A DNA stretch of 64,000 nt from Edolisoma coerulescens. Lineage: Eukaryota > Chordata > Aves > Passeriformes > Campephagidae. The notes beneath the pieces are model-generated. The model did not search any database, was not told where the DNA came from, and worked only from the letters and a program-made list of their open reading frames with translations. The stretch lies in assembly GCA_013397115.1 (NCBI GenBank), contig VWZW01006282.1, positions 1,239,831-1,303,830 on the forward strand, written 5' to 3'. Each line of letters begins with the position of its first letter. The first letter of the stretch is position 1. Shown piece by piece: positions 47,801 through 59,800 of this stretch. A program made the position numbers and the translations under genes.

Positions 47801-50800
47801 GCAGTTTTAGGACCCTACCAGAACAACTACCATTGCCAGAAAGGAACCCGTGTGACTGACTCAGTTCTGCAAACCCACTTCCACACAAGGGATTACGAAA
47901 TCAGCATCTTTAGCTGAGACAAATAAAAGCCCCCAAATCTTACTAAGTGTTAAGTGAAGGTGACCATTCTAAACTCCTCATATATTATGTCAGGCACAAC
48001 CTCTTCTGGGGTTATCTGAAACTGACTCAAGAGAGGCTAACACGTGAGACTGATCATTCCACTGTCCAGTTTCACATAATTTGTTTTCCTCTTTTGTTGT
48101 TGTTATCACACATCCAAGTCATAAAACTATAGGTATTTCTTATCCAGATTGTTGCTTACTATCAAAATCTTTTTTTATTTCCTGCGCTTTTTGAACACAG
48201 GCCCTACATTGCTCATGTCAAAGGGTATGAACTAGTGAAATAATGGCCAAGGCCATTCTGCTAATCAGTTACTCAGGAATTTTACTTACTTGCCCCACAA
48301 TATATCACATTAAACTTGAAGCCCATTGTGATGCAGAGTGTTCATTAATTGCTGCAGTAATGTTAGCAACAAGGCCCCACAAATTCTCAAGTCCAGGCCT
48401 CACTATGTAACTAACTGTATTTGCTTAGTTTTCCCAACCAGAAGACAGAAGATATTTAACCACAGAGAGCAGTCACACCACAACCAGCGATCTGAGGAAC
48501 CTATTAAACTAGCAAATAACACTGGAAGTTTCTTAAAAGTATTAAAAATATGTTAAACAGTTAATAATTTAACGCCATGTTGTTTATCCTAACAAAAGGA
48601 AAATTCCTTTCATCTAAATTCATACTTCATTTTAAGAAAACACACATCTATATATATTGATAGATACATTACCCATTAGTCTTACCCAAGATCTTAACAT
48701 TTACAGAGAATGAGGAAAGTTAAGAAAGTTTATAAAAACTACTACCTATTTAATCTTACCTCTTTGATCTTGTTTATATGGACACAATTTGATCGACCCC
48801 ACTCAAGCTCTTCCTGAAAAAGAAAGTTAGAAACCTTTTTCTTCTACTGCTAGTAAACTTTCTCTCACATTCTTCTGTGTGGACACAAATAATAGTTACA
48901 TACAGCAACAGAACAGTTCAATCACATTTCACAGCTTTCTTTGCATTCATATTAAGTATTGTATGCATGGATATAAGTCAGTTTGACTAAAACTATATTC
49001 TGGTTATCACCAATGCAGTTGTGGGTCACCTAAACTTTCCATATAAACCCACAAGCCCAACTCTTCTGTGTTGCTACTAAAAAAACCTACTAAGATCCAC
49101 ACCTAGAGAATCATAGGAATGTTGAGGTTTGGAAAGACCTCCAAGATCATAGAGTCCAAACTTTAACCCAGCACTGCTGTGTCCAGCACTAAACCATGTC
49201 CCCACGTGCCACACCTTCACACCTTTTGAACAGATCCACAGATGGTGACTCCACCAGGTCTCTGGGCAGCCTGTTGCAATGTTGTCAATGGAAAAAAATC
49301 TCCTAATTCCAATCTAAACTTCTCCTGGTGGAGTTTGAGGCCATTTTCTCTCCTATCACTCAGGAGAAGGGGCCAACCTCCAACTTACTACAACCTCTTT
49401 TCAGGCAGTTTTAGAGTAATAAGGTCTCCCCTGAGCCCCCTTTTCTCCAGACTAAACACTCCCAAGTTCCCTCAGCTGCTCCTTAGAGTACTTGTGCTGC
49501 AGATCCTTCACCAGCTCCATTACCCTTCTCCAGACATGCTCCTGCACACCTCAGTGTCTTACAGTATTTCCTACACAGGTGAGGTGTGGCCTCACCAGTG
49601 CCAAGTACAGGGGGAAAAAAAAAAATCACTGCCCTGGTCCTGCTGGCCACTCTACTGCTGATGCAAGCCGGGATGCCACTGGCCTTCTTGGCATCCTGGA
49701 ACACTTCCAAAAAACTCAGAGCTTCTTTCTCTGAATGCACATCTTTATCAGACAGATTCTGGCCATCTTGGCTAGTTATTGTAACTCAGTGTATGTTACA
49801 CACTGGTGTTCAAAGATACTACACGCCAAAAGAACAGGGGAAATAAAAAACGTTTTATCTTGTATACACAAAAGAAGGACTGGAGGCAGCTACTGTGTGC
49901 ATGCTACTGGTTTTTGTGACTGATGCACATAAACATCTTCCATCTTTCAGGGTTTTCTGAGGGGGCAGAAATCTGTGTGTTTAAAAAAAAAAGAGATATT
50001 TATGTTTATTAGAAGTATTTCTTTCAACTACAGCTCAACTTCACTTTTTAGGTTGGATTTCAAACCCTCTGGCCACTGTTGATTCATCTGTGAAAGGGAC
50101 TAAATAAGGGATTGTCTTCAAACAACTCTGCATTGGATTCAAACACTCATTTGCTCTCAAAGCCTATCCTATTTATGTATGAAAAGTCATATTTATTATA
50201 AATAAACATTGCTAGCAAAAACTCCTTACTTTTCATATTTACTATGAAAATAAAATACTCCAGCACTGAAGTCACCAACCTCGAATAGAGAAGAAATAAA
50301 GTTTAACTAACCATGGGATGTCTCAGCTTTCCTTTTTGTTTGCAGGCCTGCCATGCCTAAGAAAAAAGTGGTGTAGTATTCAGACAGAAAATATAGAGCT
50401 TTAGTAGCAATTATTACAAATATTAATGTGACATTTTACACTAAAAACTTTTTTTTTATATCAACACTGTCGGTAATTTTTCAACAAGAGGCTGTCCACC
50501 TGGCTTTATGAGAGGAAATGGATGGAGTGTTAAAGCACATGCAAACATTCATAATTTAAGAGAACAAGTTGGATGCTTTAATTTGATGCTGTAATAAAGC
50601 AGATTACTCTCAAAACCTTTTTTTTCCCTTGCTTTGGGACAAAAGAAACTGAACTGACTGATTCAGATAAGTTGTGATGCAAATGCCTCTCAGAAAACAC
50701 GGCTGGAAGAGAAATCAAAATACCCAGCATATTAATGAAAATAACTTCATTATTACATAGCTTATGACAGATGCCTGCAGAATATATTTCTTCCAGTTTG

Positions 50801-53800
50801 ACAGCAAGTCACCTCATAATGCAATATTCCAGCTTACTGTGGACACGGACTAGTAGCAAAGTTGAACAGCCAGACTGCATTTCCCCACCTTCACAGAGGC
50901 TACCCTGGAAGAAATCTCATCTGAACCAAGGAGTTTGGAAACAAACTTTCCTGAACTTACCTGTTATCTTCTGATACTCAGCCATTCCAAACAAAGCTTT
51001 CACATCACTCACACACAGAGATACTTCACTGAAAGCTCTGTCTGAATGTTCATGTTTATTCTCCAGGACAACGTACTGGTTTATAGAAATATCATCTTCA
51101 GATGAACAGGTGATAATTACCAGGTGACACAAGGGAAATATGATAAGGGGAATTCAGAAAACATTATTTTTGAGCCTCAGGATCAGCGGATACATGTGGC
51201 ATACATGCCCATATATGCTTCACAGAAGGCTGACAGCAGAGTAGAAAAAAACAAGTCCATTTTGACTGAAGGGCAACATGTTTTAAAACAATGGATAAAC
51301 TACATCAGCAGCTGAAGATTTTGGACTCCTCAGAAGATTACAGGACACACCAGAGCATGTATAATATAAAATGCTGGAATTTGAATAGCAAGTTCCTCTA
51401 GCAGAAGCCTTTGCTGGGCTGTACCAGCTCTTCCCCCCCGTGGAGGAACTGACTGCTGTCCATGGTACTGAGCCACCAAACAGCCAAGAGTACCAAAAAA
51501 TGGCATTTGCACAAAAACATCACAAAGCCAAAGCTAAGAAGTCTGGAGAAACGTCACCAAACTCATTCTGTACTAGAATTCACTAGTCCAAACTGTCCTT
51601 GGTTAAAAATGATCTACAAATATCATCACATCTCTGGCATTTTGTTTTTGGCTATTACAGTAGAGACAATTGAAACTTTACACAGTTGGACAAAGACTGC
51701 AAAAAGCATCAATATGTAGCTAGCAGTAATGTGCAGTTTCTAATGACTGCAAAGCACAAATGATGCACTGACCCTACCAAGGTGAGACTCACCGTCTTGG
51801 TCCATCAGATTTCACTGTAATCGAAGCTGGAAAAAAAGACTTACCCTAAATGCATTCACAATTGCAATACAGTCACTCCTACTATTCCCAGCAAAAACCA
51901 TTTTTTTCCTGTCAATACAAACAAAAAGTATTAGTAACATTATTTTTTTCAAATATTGCATGTATTAGGCAGCTCAGAATGCTACATTATTAACACCCTC
52001 CATGTCTTTAACAAACATGATCAATACACTTATTGTAATTATTTGCTCTTATTCACATCTCCTTGCTGAAGGAGATGCATTGTATGAGCAGGATAATAAT
52101 AAATAATTTTAAAAACCATTTTAATAGACACTGCCACATGTTCACATGAGAAAGGCAAAGCTGAAGAATCAGGCCTTGTGCTTAGGAAAGGATGAGTTAG
52201 CTCTGTGATTTATGTTCCCAAAAAAATAGATTCCAGTCTCAGCTACCTGGAAAAGCTTCTTTTTGTACTGCTTGGCACTTTAACAGAAATTAGGCTCATG
52301 ACACAGAAAATTATATTAAGTGATCAACTTTGCCCTCTGCTCTCAAATGTAGTTAGAAGTTATAAAACGTCTGGGGTACTACCTGTATGCATCAACATGC
52401 TTTTTGAAAGGTACTGCAAAAAAATTCCGTGAAGACAGTGCTGCAGCTACAACAAAAACAAATCAAAATGAAAACCTGCAAATCATTTGGTTTTAGAGAA
52501 GTTTTCTCAAATGTTCTTCTTTCAGTTACCTATAATAAGGCATTCCTCCAAGCAACCAAAGACATGCCCAAGGACTATCAATTTTCCAAGATGCAGGTCC
52601 ACTGGCAAGTGTGTCAACACCGTTCCTAAGAAAGTCAGCTCACCATCACGCAGATTTTCTTCTGTTTGTACACAGGTTGTAAGTGCTCCCAGCTAGAGAA
52701 ATTAAAATGTGTTCACTTATAAAAGCTCACTAAGTAAACCTCAAACAATTTTTAAAGCCTGGTACTTTTGAAACCAAAGCTACTACATATACTGAATATA
52801 AAAGCAAGCTACAAATGATGCAAATATTATTTCTTATGCACTTTGGAAAAGAAAAAAGTTAAATGCAATGAAGATTCTACCCCTTACCAACTTAAAAATT
52901 GAAAATCAAAATTACCATCTTCCTTGTACAGGTGAGAAGGGTATCTTCAGGCTGAGCTCTATACATAATACAGTGTAAGAGTGTGATTTGTTACTTATTC
53001 ATAAACAGTGTCACTTACAGAGTTCAAGGGTTTTTTTGGTCTATTTTTTTTATTCTTTCTCACCACAGATGCTAGTCCTCAAAGAGTATCATTACCCTCT
53101 GATGAAATTATAATCTTTTTTTAAGATGTAACTACAGAAATTACGCTCAGGAGGATGGTAACCCAACAAAAGACCAAGGTGTGAAAGACTTTCTAGACAC
53201 AGTTCATATTTGAGGTTCCAGTTAAGGTTACTACTACCTTAAATACATAGAAGACCACTCCTGCGATACATTTCTATTACCTTGATTTTAACAACATTAA
53301 AAGGAAGCCTACCTCTTTCAGCTGCACTATTGTACGTTCAACGTCACCTACACTGGGTGGAGAAAGAGCTGTTGCCAGTAAGGCTTTTGGTTCCCCTATA
53401 TCAAGCTTCTTTAATTTTAAGACTGTAGCTCCCAATGGACAATGCTGAAGGGAAAACAAGATTATTGTTACTTTCCCCCCATGGGAAGTGTGACAAAGTG
53501 TTTTATATGAAAAAGTAAGTTAAAGCTTACAATCTAGCAAAATCCAAAATTAATTTTGTACAACCAGGGTTTTTTTTCTTTTGAGGAGATGCTTATTTCT
53601 ACTCCACATCAATTTTACTGCTATAATTCTGCTATAATGCCTTCTATAAGGCAACTATGTGGAATGATCTTTGTCAATTAGTTATCAAGTTCAATTCTAG
53701 TCATTGCCATAGCTATTAGTAACTATTCCAACTGTCTTCAGGGAAAAGTAAAGCAAAGCTTCTCTGCTATGACTACATGCATTAAAGAAAAACTAACCCT

Positions 53801-56800
53801 AAACCCAAAAGCCTTACCAGCATCTCAGGTTCTGACTTCTCTGGAATACAGTCTGTCCAGAAGGCCTTGTGTACAAGCCTGTAGCAATACCCTTTGGAAA
53901 CACGTCCAGCACGACCTTCACATAAAGGAACAAACCACAGATTTGTAAAGTGCCCCAGTTTTTTCCAAACCCATCCATCTACAAACCCTCTGGGCAGCTG
54001 AGCAGCACACGACAGCTGATGCTGCAGGCTGAGCTGTGTTTGGCTCTCTTGAGGCAGACAGGCCCAGCAGACACATAAGGGTAGGACAAAAACATTTTGT
54101 GTTCACAGGAGCAGTAACTAACAAAGGACTTACGTAAGTATTTCACTCAAATACCTCTTTCGCACAACTGCCCTCAGACCAACTGCCATTTTCTCAGTTG
54201 AACAGGCATTTCCTATTTGACTCTATAGCTAGAAAATAATCTTCAATATAAGCAACTTTTAAGATGCAATGATAAACAGCAAAACATGTTTATGATCTAC
54301 TATTTACAGGAAACACAGAGATTCAGAAGTCTACCTTCACAAATCCAAACACCATCCACTTCAACCAACTCAAGGGTACTCCTCTCTGTGGGATACTCCA
54401 CTAGAGAATCAGGCCCTATTTGAAGTCACATGCATAACAAGTCCCAGTCTTCTACACAAAATGCTACTTCTACTGGTTGTACACTGGCTGGTTGCTGTGA
54501 CCTATGCTGACCCTGAACCAAATGGAAATAAATCTGTATACTGGGGTCCACAGGGAGGTCTTGAAAGGGGGTGGCTATAGGGGTGGCTTTTGTGAGCTGC
54601 TGGAAACTTCTCCCATATCTGACAATGCAAGAGTGTGAAGGGGAAGCAGCAGCAGAGAGAATGTGTGATGAACCATCCACAATCCCCATCATCCATCCCC
54701 CTGTACCACTAGGGATGAGAAGGTAGAGAAACCAGGAGTGAATCCAAACCTGGGAAGGAGTGGGGGGAAGGTGTTTAAGACTTGGCTTTATTTCTCATTA
54801 CCCCAGACTGATTTGTTTGGTAATAAAATTTAATTAATTTCCCCAAGCTGAGTCTGTTTTGCCTGCGATGGTAATTGCTAAGTGATCTCCCTGTCTTCAT
54901 CTCAAACCTTGAGCCTTCTGTCACCATTTTTTTCCTCCCGTCCAGTTTGGGGAAAGGGGAGTGATAGAGCAGTTTGGTGGGCACCTGGTACCCAGCTGTA
55001 ATTGTGAAGACCTCATAATACTTGAAATAACAGTATTTTTATATCTGAAGATGTTGCTGCTGTAATTTATTTAGTACTATTTTTGACTGAAACTAAAAAG
55101 TTTTGATATTTAAGAGGACTGTCTTACTCGAAAAGCCAATAGGAAATCTTATTTATCCTTGTGCTGTGAACACTGCTGTAAACTAGGAACACTGCTGTGG
55201 CTATTTCAACTCATTTAAGAGCGACATACACACATGAAAGTTTTTTTTACTGCTAAAACTCACAAGCAGTTAATAAATACCTAGCAGTACCTATCTCTCC
55301 TTCTTAAAAATGGCCCGTGACAAAAAAATTGCTATTAAGTAACAAAGAATCCATGGTCTGTGAATTTTTATACTTTTCAAGAAAATACAAAACACTCCTC
55401 TGAAAATATACTTGAGGAAAAAAAAAAATTCACTCATAGTTGTTTAATCACATTTTTATATCCTGACATGGTGAAGACTTATCAAGTATTAATGGCCAAA
55501 ATAATCTGTTCTTTTTACTATTAACACAATAAAAAGCAACAAAGAATTCTTCATGAAGGTCAGCTTCTAAAATTCCTTTGCATTACCTATTGTAATCTTA
55601 CCTTTTCTTTGATTACAGTTTGTTTTAGATGCCCAGCAAAGTCTCAAACTTTGGTAATTAGTCTCCTTATCGCAAAACAAAATTTTAGCTAAGCAGAAAT
55701 CTATCACTGCAAGTAAGAAAAAAAAAAATTCCTCATGGCAGTGGAAAGAAATACACAAGAATAATCTGTATTATCAGAACTTGGATAGCAATAAAGAGAA
55801 CATCAGATTTATAAACAACCAGACTCAGGATATTCTAAATACTAATCAAAGTGCTAATAGATTTTACCATAAATACAATAAATCATTGTAGATGACAGTC
55901 ATTAAAGGGCAATCATTTCTGCATTTAGAAACTCTGTATCAAAATTTGCTTAAACTGATGCAATTATTTCAAAACATAGTCAGAATGTGATTAAAAAGAT
56001 AAACTTGTGATATCAGGTCTGGCTCTGCTTGTTACTGCATTTAAAATTACCCCTTAGTGAAGATCTAAACCAACCTCCCACTCAGTAGCTGTATTTGTTC
56101 ATATATTCAGATTTCTCTGTTGTGAAAGAAAGAATTCAACACTCCAACAGCAGTGCTTTAAACAGTGACATATCATGGAGACCTAACCTAGCATAAGTAT
56201 GGAAAATATTACAAATACAGTGTATACAGAATTACAAGATTTAAACAACTTACCATACTTAACATCAGGAACTGTTACAGAGCTCTCAGCTATGTTGGTA
56301 GCTAGAATAACCTGAGTTTTGAAGTAAAAAACAAGCAATGAATGCATAAACAAAAAATTACTCACATTAATGTTTCTACATGAAAAATCCAACTTGCTAT
56401 GAAGAAATATAAATGTAATGGCAACACAGCATTTCTGCTCTGCATATTAAAAAAAGCAATACCACACAAGGCAATACAATACAAAAAACCTTGTATTTTC
56501 TTGTTCTGAGCTCAAAAAAGCATAATAAAGTAGGATAGCATAGGACAGTATAGAGGAAGAATGGAAATACTTCCTTGCGCTTTTGCCAAATGAAAACATC
56601 ACACTGTTAGCAGCAATACTCTCTTAGTGATAGCAGATGAAGAAAACCAAGGCAGCAGCCAAAATGTGGGCTACAAAGTGGGTCAGTCTCCCACACTGGA
56701 GGACTACTTCGCTATTCAGTGCCACCAGCAGCACTCCCCTGTCATGCAGGTGCAAGAATCAACCTGCTCAAACCATTCTGAAGGATAAAAACAGCAGCAT

Positions 56801-59800
56801 GAAAGAGTTTAAGGGTAACTTCCTGTTACCAGTTAGAACAACAGCTTGGTAAGAAAGGCCATCAGTTTACACACTGAAAAACAAAACTGCTTTGTCCTCT
56901 CAAAATGGTTTCAGTTAGAACAGCTAATATTACTTAAATACGTTATTATCTGCTATTACTACTCTAGCAAAAGGTTTCACATGCTTTAAAAAAGTAATGA
57001 TTCAAAAATATTTACTTTTCTGTAGCCAGGAACTGTAGCTGAAAATACTTTACTTTGTTCCTCCAACGTTGCACATGCGTGAAGGGGGTACACTTGCCAC
57101 CTAAACAAAATACATTAGTGAAATATTTACTGATGCAAGAATACAGAAGTTCATTACGCTTCTGTGCTAAACCCTATTAGGTACTTAGAACTCATACAGC
57201 TGAAAGACTCATGTTCAGATTCAACTTAACTGAAACAAATGAGGTCTAACTTACCTTTGATACTTATTTGAGAGGCATGAGTGCATGTATCTTATTTCAC
57301 CTAAACCTAGGGAAAAAGTAATAATGAGTTTATTTTTCATTTTCATCATCAGGAACAATTCTAAAACATCTATTTCAATTATTAATTGCCTATAACTATT
57401 ACCTCTTTTACACCATATAATAAAATGGTAGAACAGTTAAACAGCAAATGTACTAAGTCACTGAAATCCAGTGAGTCAATTTTTCAAGAACCATTTGGCA
57501 ATCATTTCACACTTAATAAAGTGAAAGTGCAACAGCAGATTTAAAGGCCATTTGACAATATCCCATTATTACCCTTTGTTTCAGTTTCTTACAACTGGCA
57601 ACGCTCACGACATGCTGAGTATCTGTCTGGTTTAGGCTAAATTTGGGCATTTCAGTCAAAACAAGTTCTTTCAAAGAGCAGGGCCAAGAAAAAAAAAATA
57701 GCTATTTCTGTCTTAGCCATCTCACCTTTGGCCATTCCAGTGTCCATTTTCTGGGGCATGCATTTCACATCTGCCAGGGGAAATCTTATGACTAATGGAT
57801 TTTTTCTATCTTCCTGAATACCTCCACAGACACGAACCTTTCTGAGCAGTTTACTTTACTTCTTACTGAGACTTTAATTCCAAAAGCCCCATTTTCAAAA
57901 ATCAACACTGGACTTCCCTGGAGGTTGTTTTTATGATTAAAAACAACTAAAAGAAGTTTGATTCATGTTTGGCAGAGGAGACTCTGCATCATCACTGTTA
58001 ACAGTAATTATTAATCAGCCTAGTAATTACTGACTAGACACAGCAGGCAGTATCTGCTGACCTGTTTTAGAAACAACAAGAGTTGACTGACCATGACACC
58101 TACAGAACACAAGGATCCCACCAGGAGACAAAGGTCTGGAATGTAACAGGAACTAGTAACAAGATCTGTCTGGCAAACACACAAGGACAATAAGGAGAGC
58201 AGGGCATGGAGAAGTGCAAAAGAAAATATGGAACAGACAAAAAAGGATCAACACAAGTACAACAGATAAAATTAGATCACTTGGAACATATTCATGCCTG
58301 TATGCTAAGATCATTACAGTGTAACATAGCACTTTCTACCACCTGTCACCTATAGAGGGACAAGCTCTGGGAACAAAGGAGAGCTGAATACTGAAGGGTA
58401 TTTATCTATAAAGAATAAGACTTGGTAGCATTAAAAAAAAAAATTAAGCAGTGAACAAGGCAGGCAATTACAAGGGAAAACATGGCATCCTGCTTGAGAC
58501 AGCTGCAGCTCCTTCTGGAAACAGATTCTGCCCCATCACTGAGTTCCCCAAAGACAGTGGGCAAAAATCACTTAATACCATCCTCAGCAGAGCACTGCTC
58601 TTTCTGGCTGCTGCTGCACACTCAACTTGACAAGTCAGTGGGAGTGTTATTTTTAATGTTCAAAATGCTATGTAATCGTTAGCACTCAAAAAAATCTAAG
58701 CATCTCAAATCAACATCCTAAATGCGGATATTAAATGTGTAAAAATAACCCAAAGCTCTGTCTCAGCTGCTGTCTTGTAAACTGAGGGCTCTCCTCCCCT
58801 TTTCTCCAGTTCTGCATAAAAAAATTTGTGAGGAAAATTTCAAGGGGTATTTGCTAACCCTGTGTTCAGGATCAGCCTTGAGTATGCAATTTAAAACCAG
58901 ACAAGGTCAAATGCTGAACAAAGAAAACACAAACCTGAGTGCACCAGCTCATTCAGAAAGCACCACCTGCACACGTTTCTACAAATTTACCAAATGTATT
59001 TAAATAAAATAAAAATTAGTATATCACTTGCACTTGTAAGCCATCAGGGATAGCAGCACAGCAAACAAAAACAAAAAACCAAACAAACAAGCCACAAAAA
59101 ACCCAAAACAAGAAACCTCAAAGTGAAAGATAAAGATTTAGGATTTGAAAGTGCTAACAAGTAATTTCAGACTGCAATGAAGACTCAGAGGGCCTGAGGA
59201 AGTCTGAAAACACACCAGACAAACACCAACAACAAAGGCCAGAGGCAACAGAGATGGTCTCCCTACATTTTTAATCACAAACTGGAATGGGCCTTACATT
59301 GACACAATGAAATACAAATGAAATACAATGAAAATACAGTGAAAAACCCATTAATTTTATAGAGAAGGCAATCCCAAGAAAGGCAGCTCTAATACTTTTT
59401 AGCTGATGGGGAACACACCACTGAAAGCTACTCTGCAAGTGCAGTGCATCTTTGAGCTGGTGTGCTGCACTTCCAGCCCTAGCACTGGCATGCCTATTCC
59501 TGAGCTCAACACAGCAGAGAAATGACATCCATGAACATTTTACAGAGTAAGAAAGTCCTGGCAGGGACAGACCTCACTGTGTCCAAAGAAACAGCTGCTC
59601 TGGACTTCAAGGTGACTCTCCACTGGACCACAACCAAGTCTTTCCAAAGTTTTCAACTAATAAATTTTCAGCTCATGAAGTAAAAGAATACTTGAAACCA
59701 CCAAGTAAGAGATGTGTGATGTTCAGGAAAACTACTCTGCAGGCTAGTTACACTGCCTCTAAAATCCAGCTAACGAGTTCAAATAAGAATGGCAGTCAAA

